A DNA stretch of 17,133 nucleotides from CAYGXH01 sp964354485 (lineage in GTDB: Bacteria; Bacteroidota; Ignavibacteria; UBA10030; SZUA-254): the NCBI GenBank assembly GCA_964354485.1, contig CAYGZY010000237.1, positions 1-17,133 of the forward strand, given 5' to 3'. The notes under the pieces were generated by a model. That model was not told where the DNA came from and did no database searches. It saw only the letters and a program-made list of their open reading frames with translations. A program made the translations under genes and the position numbers. Numbering within the stretch: position 1 is the stretch's first letter; each line of letters begins with the position of its first letter. Positions 6,945 to 15,800 of this stretch are shown here, piece after piece.

Positions 6945-8102
6945 ATGCCTGTGAAGAGTAAAAGAATTGTTATTCTTGGCGGCGGTATCGGCGGGATTGT
7001 CACCGCTCGTGATCTCCGCAAGCACCTTGGAAATCAGCACAGAATTATCCTCGTCGATAAAAATGCATTTCATACGTTCCAACCCTCGTATTTCTGGATG
7101 GTAATCGGTTGGAGAACGCCGGCGGCAATTACGAAACCTTTCACACCCCTGGAAAAATACGGCATCGAGTTCCACCAGGGTGAAGTGCGTGCGATCCTGC
7201 CTGAGGAACGGAAAGTAGTAACAGACCGTGGGACGTTATCTTTTGATTACCTTGTTATCGCCATCGGTGCTGATAACGATTTAGAATCAGTTCCAGGTCT
7301 TCATTCGGCATCACACACATTCTTTACATTCGAAGGCGCAATCGAGCTGAGTAAAATTATACCGCGGTTTCCCGGCGGAGCGATAGCGATTGTCGTCCCC
7401 AATGATAAGTATAAATATCCGCCTGCGCCGTATGATACCGCATTTCTTCTTACGTCGTTCTATGCAAAACGTGAGATGCATGATATTGACATCCATGTTT
7501 TTACTCCCGAACGAATGCCGCTCGAATTTGCGGGTGATGAGATCAGCAGTCACATACAGGATCTGCTCAAGCAGCACCACATCCACTGCCATACACAGTC
7601 GATCCTGGAGTCTGTTGATCCAACTAACCGTATCATCGTTTGCAGAAATGCGCAAGCAGTAAAATATGATCTGCTTATTTCCATTCCGCGATACCGGCCG
7701 GTTCCTCTTCCCGCAGAGAATTCGCTGTTGAATGATGATGGATGGATTTCCGTCGATAAATACACATTGCAGACACAGTATGAATACATATTCGCAATAG
7801 GTGATGCGACCTCGATTCTTCTCGATGACGGTAAGCCTCTTTTAAAAGCCGGTGTATTTGCAAATAATCAGGCCGAAGTGGTTGCATACAACATTGTTCA
7901 AAGCATCAACCGGAGCAATGAGAGAAAACAATTTTCAGGATATGGATTCTTTTTCATAGAAACTGGGACAGGGCGGGCGGCAAATCTTCACGGCAACTTC
8001 TACACCGGTAAAGTACCTCCACTTACACTCAACGAACCGAACGTAACATTTCACTGGGGAAAGGTTGTACTCGAAAAATACTGGATCTGGCGCTGGTTCT
8101 AG
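6945..8102 (+). CDS. Sulfide:quinone oxidoreductase-like FAD protein lacking the central cysteine
   Basis: 385-residue flavoprotein of the SQR/NDH-2 superfamily. Seen: the N-terminal dinucleotide fold G12-GGIGG17 with acidic D38 at the end of strand two, 'YLVIAIGA' (102-109), the FAD-binding 'FAIGDAT' (283-289), the 'KAGVFANNQAEVVA' helix, and a C-terminal aromatic, likely membrane-touching stretch ending YWIWRWF. These match SQR-type enzymes along the whole length. In true SQRs the segment before 'PPAPY' carries an active-site cysteine (KCPPAPY); here it is Y158 (KYPPAPY). Only two cysteines exist in the whole protein, C215 and C233. It is therefore unlikely to oxidise sulfide by the usual disulfide mechanism; a quinone reductase with another donor is possible. 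No clear ribosome binding site. It is divergent from the STAS gene and probably monocistronic. Confidence 0.82.
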   Translation: MPVKSKRIVILGGGIGGIVTARDLRKHLGNQHRIILVDKNAFHTFQPSYFWMVIGWRTPAAITKPFTPLEKYGIEFHQGEVRAILPEERKVVTDRGTLSFDYLVIAIGADNDLESVPGLHSASHTFFTFEGAIELSKIIPRFPGGAIAIVVPNDKYKYPPAPYDTAFLLTSFYAKREMHDIDIHVFTPERMPLEFAGDEISSHIQDLLKQHHIHCHTQSILESVDPTNRIIVCRNAQAVKYDLLISIPRYRPVPLPAENSLLNDDGWISVDKYTLQTQYEYIFAIGDATSILLDDGKPLLKAGVFANNQAEVVAYNIVQSINRSNERKQFSGYGFFFIETGTGRAANLHGNFYTGKVPPLTLNEPNVTFHWGKVVLEKYWIWRWF

Positions 8103-8244
8103 GTCGTTTTACCAACGAATCAATTATTTTTTTTCCGTGGAACTTTTCAGACTGGTGTACGGTTGTAGTAGATGAATCCTTTCCTCCTGCGAAGGTTGTT
8201 GGGTGATAGCGCGATTCGGTGGATTAGGTAGAGGATGAGGATTT

Positions 8245-8278
8245 AGCCGCTACAGGGGCGTACAGTAGCGGCTTTTTT
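8245..8278 (+). terminator. Intrinsic terminator after the SQR-like gene
   Basis: Perfect 9-bp stem AGCCGCTAC / GTAGCGGCT around an 11-nt loop, followed by six T. It lies 142 nt after the SQR-like stop and before the foldase promoter, separating the two transcription units. Confidence 0.85.
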
Positions 8279-8295
8279 GTTTTATCCTCCATCCT

Positions 8296-8324
8296 TTGCT
8301 TATCAATTAAATTTCTCGTATATT
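8296..8324 (+). promoter_or_regulatory. Putative promoter of the foldase-OMP-aroK operon
   Basis: TTGCTT (8296-8301), a 17-nt spacer and TATATT (8319-8324), directly downstream of the terminator. It can also be read as the Bacteroidota-type TTTG ... TANNTTT form. Predicted transcription start near 8331, with a leader of about 46 nt. Confidence 0.45.
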
Positions 8325-8376
8325 TTTACATATCATTCGATTTTAACACAATTTTTCCAAAAGGACCCGAGATACA

Positions 8377-10485
8377 ATGCCACTAATGACCAAAATCCGT
8401 GAAAATCTTGCGACCTTCTTCTCCGTATTTGCCGGCATTTTTGTCGTCTATATCGTCCTCGACTGGGGTATGGACATAACGGGACGGAAGCAAGCAAGCA
8501 GGATGAGCGAATCGCAAGAGGTCGGAAAAGTTAATGGCCAACCGATACTTTGGAAGGATTTTTCTGATTATGCACAGCGAACTTTGGATAACCAAAAGGC
8601 ACAGACAGGAAACGATCCCGACGAAAATCAGGTTAGAATGATTCGCGACCAGGTATGGAATCAACTCGTTGACAATATTCTCTACGATGAAAAAATCAGA
8701 GAGCTGGGCATTAAGGTAACCGATCAGGAGTTAATCGATTGGGTCCGCGGCGACAATCCGCCGGATTTTCTACGGCAACAATTCACCGATTCGACAGGGA
8801 CCTTCAACAGACAGCTTTACGATGCCACGATCATGGATCCCAAGAATAAAGCGATCATGGCTCGTGTGGAAGAAGCCCTGCGGATGCAGCGCCTGAGGGA
8901 AAAACTTCAAAGCGTCGTGACAGCCGTCGTACAGGTCGATGAATCTGAAATCAGACAGCGGTACATCGATCAGAATATAATGTTTGATCTGGATGTAGCA
9001 TTTTTCGATCCCAACGTTCTGATCGCTGACGACGAAATTTCTATCGCAGATAATGAATTACTTGATTATTATAACGATCATTCCGATGAGTACAAAGTCG
9101 ATGCCACCCGCCGGCTCAAGTACGTTCGTTTTGATGAAAAACCGTCAAAAGCCGATTCAGAGGAGGTATACAGCACCCTGCTGGATGTCAAGAAAAGGAT
9201 TGACGCCGGGTCCGATTTTAACGAACTATCAACGACATTTTCTGAAACTCCGTCCACTGATTCTTATTTCAAACACGGAGAACTTCCCGCCGATAAGGAA
9301 CGTGCACTCTTCAGCAGCGGTAAAAAAGGCGATCTGGTGGGACCCGTTCTCCTGACAGACGGTTATCACCTTATAAGAATTGTTGATTTCCGACCCGGAA
9401 CGGAAGAGGCCGTCCATGTAAGTCATATACTCATCAAGATAAATCCCGCAAATCGCGACAGTGCGCTCAAACAGGCGGAACAGATAATTTCTGTTGCCAG
9501 AAGGAGTGGAAATTTTTCAGAATTGGCCAAAAAACATTCTGGGGATGCCGCTTCTGCTGTAGACGGCGGGGATCTCGGCTGGATCAGAAAAGGAAGAATG
9601 GCCAAACCCTTTGAGGATGCCGCATTCAAAGCGAAGCCCGGAGAGATTGTAGGACCGGTTCTGACGACATTCGGTTATCACATCATCCAGGTACACGGGA
9701 AGGATAAAAGTGAAGTACAATTCAAGGATATCCACATGCAGGTTCGCCTCGGCACCAAATCGCGAAATGACATCGCACAGCGGGCGCAGGATTTTGCTTA
9801 CCTAGCAAAAGAAGGTAAATTCGAAAAAGAGGCTGAGCTGAGCAAATATGAAATCCTGGAGACGCAGCCTTTTCAGAAGGGCGCAAGCATTACCGGAGTC
9901 GGCATTAATAATACAGTAAACAAATTTGCCTTTTCGAATAAATTAGGATCGGTAAGTGATGTTTTTTCTCTGACTGACGCGATCGGGGTCTTCATGGTTT
10001 CAGAGATCAAGGATGCCGGTATTCGGCCTCTTGAAGACGTGAAAATTACAATAGAGAGCAGAGTGAGGCGGGAGAAGAAAATTGCAAAAGTAAAGAACAT
10101 AGCTCAGCAGTTAAAGGCGACATTAACACCTAAGGACAGTCTTCAAGTCTTGAAGGTAAAAAATCCGAAAGTTACGGTTCAAAGTGCCACAGCATATACA
10201 TTCTCAGGTTACATTCCCGGTATCGGCCGAGATTTAAGTCTGTTAGGCGGAATTGCCCCCTTACAACCGGGAGAATTATCGAACCTAATTGAATCACAAC
10301 GAGGCGTATATATAGTGAAACTCCTCAATAAAACGCCGTTCGACACACTCGCCTATAAGGCGCAGGCAATAACGTTGCGGTCGCAACTCCTGACCGAAAG
10401 GCGGAACCGCTATTTCACAGAATGGTCGGATGCCATCAAAAAGGAAGCCGACATCGTTGATAACAGGGAACAGTTCTACCGTTAA
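8377..10485 (+). CDS. Membrane-anchored parvulin foldase, PpiD/SurA type
   Basis: 702-residue periplasmic chaperone and peptidyl-prolyl isomerase. Seen: a short basic start and one uncleaved membrane helix (about residues 11-31), as in PpiD; a SurA_N-like chaperone region with 'VGKVNGQPILWKDFSDY' (49-65); a first parvulin-like domain (about 242-338) and a second (about 346-443); then a long C-terminal region. The second domain is canonical (VSHILIKI, GGDLGWIRKGRM, FGYHIIQV). The first lacks the HIL motif (it reads RRLKYVRF) and is probably inactive or structural. It likely folds outer-membrane proteins at the inner-membrane face, which fits the barrel gene 32 nt downstream. A second ATG at 8386 could also be used; AAGGA lies upstream of both. 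Very similar in plan to other Bacteroidota/Ignavibacteria 'SurA N-terminal domain' proteins. Confidence 0.88.
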   Translation: MPLMTKIRENLATFFSVFAGIFVVYIVLDWGMDITGRKQASRMSESQEVGKVNGQPILWKDFSDYAQRTLDNQKAQTGNDPDENQVRMIRDQVWNQLVDNILYDEKIRELGIKVTDQELIDWVRGDNPPDFLRQQFTDSTGTFNRQLYDATIMDPKNKAIMARVEEALRMQRLREKLQSVVTAVVQVDESEIRQRYIDQNIMFDLDVAFFDPNVLIADDEISIADNELLDYYNDHSDEYKVDATRRLKYVRFDEKPSKADSEEVYSTLLDVKKRIDAGSDFNELSTTFSETPSTDSYFKHGELPADKERALFSSGKKGDLVGPVLLTDGYHLIRIVDFRPGTEEAVHVSHILIKINPANRDSALKQAEQIISVARRSGNFSELAKKHSGDAASAVDGGDLGWIRKGRMAKPFEDAAFKAKPGEIVGPVLTTFGYHIIQVHGKDKSEVQFKDIHMQVRLGTKSRNDIAQRAQDFAYLAKEGKFEKEAELSKYEILETQPFQKGASITGVGINNTVNKFAFSNKLGSVSDVFSLTDAIGVFMVSEIKDAGIRPLEDVKITIESRVRREKKIAKVKNIAQQLKATLTPKDSLQVLKVKNPKVTVQSATAYTFSGYIPGIGRDLSLLGGIAPLQPGELSNLIESQRGVYIVKLLNKTPFDTLAYKAQAITLRSQLLTERRNRYFTEWSDAIKKEADIVDNREQFYR

Positions 10486-10517
10486 GACGGAGACAACGAG
10501 GAGGTTACCACAGAGCG

Positions 10518-11222
10518 GTGCGCCTGCATCTTCTCCATACAACTCTATTGCTCCTCATCTTAATTGAAGGCATTGAGGCGCAGAACCATCGGTACAGTGT
10601 TTCACTCTCCGGTTCATATACCACATCATCGAAGATTTACCACAGTTATGACGAAATCGATCCGGCACGCCGCGATCAATTTTTTTCACTGTCAGACATA
10701 TTCGGAATCGGTATTGATATCCGCCGTGAGTTCCACGATCTGCGGTTGCAGGTAGGAATAAGTGCAGAGTATCTCGAAACACACGAAAATATTAGTTACG
10801 TCATTTCTCCCTCTACATCGATATCTGTAACTGACGGTTTCAGCGCCATTCCTATCGAAATCACGGGTTATTTCCTTATACCAGTTCCTCTACCGAGGTG
10901 GAAAATTTCTGTTGGTACGGGTATTGGATTCTACTGGGGCAGTCGTGAGTACTCATATGCATCAGTATACCCTAAACCACTCGAGCGTAAGATCGGCATT
11001 GGCATTCACGTCGTAACCGGTGTTGAATTTTCTCTGAGTGAGATGTTTGGTATCCGCACCGAAGTAAAATTCCGCGAAGTGCAATTTTGGAGTTCAGAAG
11101 GATTCACAGAAACCAGTATCGTCCTTCAGGATCAGGTGATCGTTCTGAGTCAGGATAAAATCAAATCACTGATATCGGTTGACGGAATGATGTTTTCCGT
11201 CGGTATTGTATACCATTTCTGA
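10518..11222 (+). CDS. Small outer-membrane beta-barrel protein
   Basis: 234-residue exported protein of no named family that I can recognise. Seen: a signal peptide (residues 1-21, cleavage likely A21|Q22 in GIEAQ), then alternating polar/hydrophobic strands such as 'YSVSLSGSY', 'LRLQVGISAEYL', 'WKISVGTGIGFYWG', 'GIHVVTGVEFSLS', ending in the aromatic 'SVGIVYHF'. A C-terminal F is the usual BAM-recognised end of outer-membrane barrels. The start is a GTG at 10518, chosen because no ATG lies nearby in frame and GAGGAGG sits 13 nt upstream (rather far). It follows the foldase gene by 32 nt and overlaps the shikimate kinase start by 1 nt, so all three are one operon. Function is unknown; it may be a client of the upstream foldase. 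Confidence 0.8.
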   Translation: MRLHLLHTTLLLLILIEGIEAQNHRYSVSLSGSYTTSSKIYHSYDEIDPARRDQFFSLSDIFGIGIDIRREFHDLRLQVGISAEYLETHENISYVISPSTSISVTDGFSAIPIEITGYFLIPVPLPRWKISVGTGIGFYWGSREYSYASVYPKPLERKIGIGIHVVTGVEFSLSEMFGIRTEVKFREVQFWSSEGFTETSIVLQDQVIVLSQDKIKSLISVDGMMFSVGIVYHF

Positions 11223-11776
11223 TGGATAAAATTTCGAGAAATCTTATTTACCTCACCGGGTTCATGGGCAGTGGGAAGAGTACTCTTGGTCCGATCCTTG
11301 CCAATACTCTCGGATTTTCTTTCGTCGATGTCGACAAAGAAATCATTAGAATAGTTGGTAGACCCATTACCGATATTTTTTCCGATTTTGGCGAGCAATA
11401 CTTTCGAGACATTGAACACACTCTCTTGCGGGAGGTAAGCACACGGGTTCAAACTGTGATTGCTTTAGGCGGAGGCTCCGTTACCTTTGAACGCAATATG
11501 ACATTAATACGGACAACAGGCACGCTTATTTACTTACGAACGGATGAAGAGCAACTCTTTAAGCGATTGAGCCGGAAAAACGACCGGCCTCTACTCCGCA
11601 CTGCGGACCGGAGCATAACCGAGGCGGACCAGCTCCGGCAATCCATCAAATCACTAATCACCGCACGGGAACAGTTTTATTCGCAAGCCGATATAACCAT
11701 ATCCATAAGTGGTAAGCGGATCGGTATGACTGTTGATGAGCTTGTGACGTTGTTAAAACCCTACTTAAAACTCTAG
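11222..11776 (+). CDS. aroK: Shikimate kinase
   Basis: 184-residue cytoplasmic enzyme that phosphorylates shikimate at position 3 in the route to chorismate. Seen: Walker A GFMGSGKST (residues 13-21), the shikimate-binding D36-V-D38, 'GEQYFRDIE' with R62, the 'ALGGGS' loop (81-86), and the lid arginine in 'NDRPLL' (R122). All key residues are present and the length is normal. The ATG overlaps the stop of the barrel gene (TGATG), so translation is probably coupled. No other aro gene is in view; its place in an envelope operon is odd but not unique. Confidence 0.93.
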   Translation: MDKISRNLIYLTGFMGSGKSTLGPILANTLGFSFVDVDKEIIRIVGRPITDIFSDFGEQYFRDIEHTLLREVSTRVQTVIALGGGSVTFERNMTLIRTTGTLIYLRTDEEQLFKRLSRKNDRPLLRTADRSITEADQLRQSIKSLITAREQFYSQADITISISGKRIGMTVDELVTLLKPYLKL

Positions 11777-11798
11777 TAGAAAGATTGGCATACAGCTT

Positions 11799-11915
11799 AT
11801 GACCATGGAACAATCCCATAAGTCGATGCCTGCACATATAAAAGCATCCCTGAGCGATGTCCAGACGCTTTTCTTAATGACTGAAGCACAGATTCCCGAA
11901 GAAAAAAATAGATAA
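11799..11915 (+). CDS. Probable small ORF (38 residues) at the end of the aroK operon
   Basis: Open frame starting 22 nt after the aroK stop, ATG at 11799 (second ATG at 11805). The TAA at 11913-11915 ends 2 nt before the terminator stem. The peptide starts MTMEQSHKSMPAHIKASL and continues with SDVQTLFLMTEAQIPEE, which looks like one helix with a charged tail. The gap position, the correct ending just before the hairpin and the sensible composition suggest a real small gene. There is only a weak ribosome site (AGAAAGA) and I recognise no family. Translation by read-on from aroK is possible. Confidence 0.4.
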   Translation: MTMEQSHKSMPAHIKASLSDVQTLFLMTEAQIPEEKNR

Positions 11916-11917
11916 AA

Positions 11918-11948
11918 AAAAGCCCCGGTATTTTGTACTGGAGCTTTT
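11918..11948. terminator. Bidirectional intrinsic terminator between aroK operon and response regulator
   Basis: Hairpin of 13 positions (11918-11930 with 11936-11948; one C-A mismatch, one G-T pair) around a 5-nt loop. On the plus strand it ends in TTTT; on the minus strand the stem is followed by a run of eight T (reading ...GGGGCTTTTTTTT). It serves the two convergent transcription units. Confidence 0.75.
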
Positions 11949-12013
11949 GACCCTTCAAGGGAGATTATTATATTTTCCCCTTGTCGTCTCCCGCATTTAA
12001 TCCGCAAAAAGCG

Positions 12014-12042
12014 AATTTAATTGAAAAACCCTCAATTGAATT
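12014..12042. repeat. Inverted repeat in the AT-rich convergent gap
   Basis: Arms AATTTAATTGA (12014-12024) and TCAATTGAATT (12032-12042) pair over 11 positions with one G-T wobble and a 7-nt loop. The 11949-12169 gap also holds 8-bp arms AAGGAAAA (12069-12076) / TTTTCCTT (12096-12103), a TACATATGTA palindrome (12103-12112), and no coding frame that I trust. It would form the 3' leader end of the response-regulator transcript. Confidence 0.4.
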
Positions 12043-12169
12043 TAAACAGCCGGCAAACAATAATCAATAAGGAAAATCCTAATTTTTTACTTCGTTTTTC
12101 CTTACATATGTAGGGAATTTCCTTAGAGCCGGAATAAAAACTTTAAAATCACTTAAAATTTAGCGGATT

Positions 12170-12820
12170 TCATTCCTCAAGCGAGGTGAGTCCGATGCGG
12201 AGGGCATATTTAATCAATTGGGCAGTACTATGAACATCAAGTTTATTCATAATACGCATCCGCAGTGTTTCGACAGTTTTCGGACTAAGGTTAAGTTTTG
12301 AGGCAGCTTCTTTTATGCTCTTTCCTTCCGAGATTAGGCGCAGTATTGTAAGTTCTCTTGCGGACAATTTTTCCTGGTGTTCCGGGTGGTGGCCATTCCT
12401 ATCGCGGTAATCTTTTATGACCGTATTTGCGATTTGCGGACTTACATAAATCTGGTTTGTGCTCACCAATAATACAGCGCGCACTAATTCGTCAGAAGCG
12501 CAATCTTTCAGAAGGTATCCCGACGCGCCGGAATCGAGCATATCACGTACGAAACGAGTGTCCGTGTGCATTGAGAGCGCAATAATCTTTATTTTCGGAT
12601 TTGATCCGAGGATTTCGCGTGCTGCTTCTATTCCGGTCATATCCGGCAAAGAAATATCCATGATAACGACATCGGGCGATAATTCTCTTGTGAATTCGAT
12701 GGCGCTTTTTCCATCTCCGGCTTCTGCAACGACATCAAATTCCGGGCAAGCACGCAGGATGCCGCTTATTCCTTCACGGACGATACGATGATCATCAACG
12801 AGGATAATTCGGATGCTCAT
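12170..12820 (-). CDS. NarL/FixJ-family response regulator
   Basis: 216-residue cytoplasmic transcription factor. Receiver domain at residues 1-120 with acidic pair D9/D10, phosphoacceptor D55 in 'VIMDISLP', switch S83 and K105 in 'GYLLKDC', all intact. A LuxR-type helix-turn-helix follows at about 150-210 ('LSARELTILRLISEGKSIKE', 'SPKTVETLRMRIMNKL'). It starts 16 nt after the kinase stop with GAGGA close before the ATG, so it is the cognate partner of the upstream HisKA_3 kinase. Target genes are not shown by the sequence. Confidence 0.93.
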   Translation of the reverse strand: MSIRIILVDDHRIVREGISGILRACPEFDVVAEAGDGKSAIEFTRELSPDVVIMDISLPDMTGIEAAREILGSNPKIKIIALSMHTDTRFVRDMLDSGASGYLLKDCASDELVRAVLLVSTNQIYVSPQIANTVIKDYRDRNGHHPEHQEKLSARELTILRLISEGKSIKEAASKLNLSPKTVETLRMRIMNKLDVHSTAQLIKYALRIGLTSLEE

Positions 12821-12836
12821 TCATTCCTCAAAAAAA

Positions 12837-15800
12837 TCACTTCTCATGGTTCCAAAGCGGTACAACGATGCTGATCTTAGTACCGCGCTTTATTTCCGTT
12901 ATAATTTCCAAAGATCCGCCTCTATTCTGCAATCTTTCACGAATGTTGAATAGCCCAAAACCACCTTGATGGGTACTTTCATCGGAATTGGTCGAGGTTT
13001 TCATGCCGACGCCATCATCCTCGACAGTGACCCGGAACATATTGTTCTCTTTTTTAAATGTAATTTTTACAGTATTGGCATGAGCATGTTTAATAACGTT
13101 GGCAATAAGTTCCCGGACAGCCTGATAAAGGATAATACGGGATTCGTTATCAAGTGGTTTTGAGATGTGATCATCAATAAGGACGAATGAAAGATTATGT
13201 TGTTGCTGTAGCTGTTCAATGAGTGAATGAACAGCAGCTTCGAATCCAACTTCATAGAGAATCGGCGGGCTCAGCTCGAACGTCAGGGAACGGGTACTTT
13301 GTATCATCTCATCGATCAAAGATCTGACGTGAATCAATGATTTTTCGACGCTCTCAGACTGACGTGACAGGTCAATTGATCTGAGCTTAATCTTACAGAA
13401 TGCGAGTGTTTGGCTGATAGTATCATGTAGAAACGCAGCTATTCTACGGCGTTCACGTTCTTCAGTCGTAGTAAGCTCTGACGCGAGCGAGCGCAACTGG
13501 TTCTTGTATGTCACCAATTTATGTTCAGCGTTCTTCCTATCAGAGATATCGCGGAACGCCGTTACGGTATAAGTATATTCTGGATGAACTGACGCCGTTG
13601 TTACAATTTCAGTCCACAAGCGTGAACCGTTGCTCCGTATTCCCATCGCCTCCACTGATTTTGACGACGGATATTCAACCATGCTCTTAACTACATCAAT
13701 ATAATCATTATCGAAAAGGTCATAAAGTGACTTACGTTGCAACTCATCTATCGTATAGCCGAACATCCTTGTCATGTTATTATTTGCGTCTCGGATGACA
13801 TCAAGTTCATGAATAACTATTCCTTCGAAGATCGATTCCGTAAGTTTTCGGAATTTTGTTTCGCTTTTTTGCAATTCCCGCGTGTAGTATTTTTTTCTGA
13901 CGAAGTATTCAGTCAGAACGAACAAGAGTACAAATGATAATCCTCCTATTGGCAGATAGAACTGCGGCATCTGTTGCATGGGAGGTGGGACAGAGAAGTA
14001 CATTAATTTACCACGGAGTTCGAATTCACCAAAGATATTTTGTGCCTCAACGTGAATGGCGTGATCGCCCGGAGTCTGATCTGTCAGTACGACTTCATGG
14101 TTATTGCTCCATGTGGTCCACTTTTGATTATCGATAGAATACCTAATGGGTATATCGTGTGGTTGCGGGTCACCCCAGTAAGCGTAGGGTCGTACCCGAA
14201 CAGCAGCCTTATTCCCTTCGACGATTGCATTGTCGATAAATATTTTAGGCGTTTTTTGGTAACTATTACGTAAATTTAGAATTGCTAATCCTCCGCCTCT
14301 TGTTCCGACATAGACAGAGTCTCCCACAGGGAGTACGGGCCAGAGATCAGGTGTCATCAGACCTGTTTTAGCATCGAACACTTTCCATTTACCGTGGTCG
14401 TACGAACATAATCCGGCCTCGGTAGTTACCCATATGCGATTTTTTTCATCACAGGATATATCCCAAACTCTATTGTCTGGTAATCCATCTCTAGTTGTGA
14501 AATATTTAATCTTTTCACTTTTATCTAAAAGACCAAGACCCTTTTCTCTATCTGAGAACCATATATTATTTTTTTTATCAACTGCTAAACAAAATATCTT
14601 GCCAAATTCAATATTGACCTGTTCTTTCCAATGTACCCATTTACCATTTTTATACTTACTTAAACCACCTATAGTTCCAAACCAGTATGCACTATCCAAA
14701 GATTCAACAAAAGAATAGACACTCCCAGCTGGTAAACCTTCGTTTGCATTCCAATGAATAAATTGATCCTTCTCCAATATATATACACAGGGTTTATTCT
14801 TAGCGAAAATACCTTCTTTTGATAGTCCTAGAAACCATAATCTATCCTTTCTATCTTTCTTTATTTTATGTATTCTGAGCCACGGTACATTTTTATCAAT
14901 TGAAAAATAATGCCATTTTATTCCGTCCCAACAGTATGTCCCATTAAAACCTGAACCACTTGTGATCCAGATTCTTTTATCCGAATCTTCTGCTATACCT
15001 GTTATTTCGTATAACTCACGGTTAAATATTTTATTTTTTAAAAGACAGACACCATTTCCGTCATGTGACTCGATGCCATCTGCAGTACCCAACCAAACTT
15101 TTCCATCGCTTGCGATAAGTATATCATGAATTCTTTTTTTTGTCTGAATGGGACTTTTCATATAATCCCAGAGAGGTGAACTCCGTCTAAAAAGAAACAG
15201 GCCACGTTGGGTCCCAATCCATAGTGCGCCATTTGACTGAAATTTGCAGACTGTAACATTTTGTAGCCCTTGATTTTTAACATCGATCCGGACCCAATTA
15301 TTACCATCTTTAACAAAAAAATCTCCAGATTTATTAAATAATACAGCCAATCCTTTTTTATCTACATCCATTGCCTCGATCCAGTCTCCACCTGGTAGAT
15401 TTGTTCGAATCATGGGATTTTCTCCATGACACTCCCACATCCCCCTTTTGTTGAAAGGAGATCCGATCGAAACAATGCTATAAGAATTCTCAACCTCTAC
15501 TAAACAATTGATTTTCATTCGTTCATTATTAGAGGGCAATTTTATAACCCATTTTAAATTATCCCAACGATATAATCCCGAAAATGTGTTTATCCATGTA
15601 CTTCTTTTTTTTGTCAACCATAAGTCCCGTGTTTCATTACTTGGACGTATTCCCGAAGGTTTAGGTGAGAATTCAGAGTATATACCATTTTTGAAAATTC
15701 CCAAGGTAGAGTCCGAATGAATTAATATGGCGTTGTCGTTAAATGCGATAGCAGTACCAACACGCTTTAAAGGTATGTCAATTTTATTATAACCATAATA

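Noticed and set aside
11765..12007. 80-codon minus-strand frame across the aroK terminator
   Set aside because: It runs through the terminator stem, has no ribosome site and overlaps the more plausible plus-strand small ORF.
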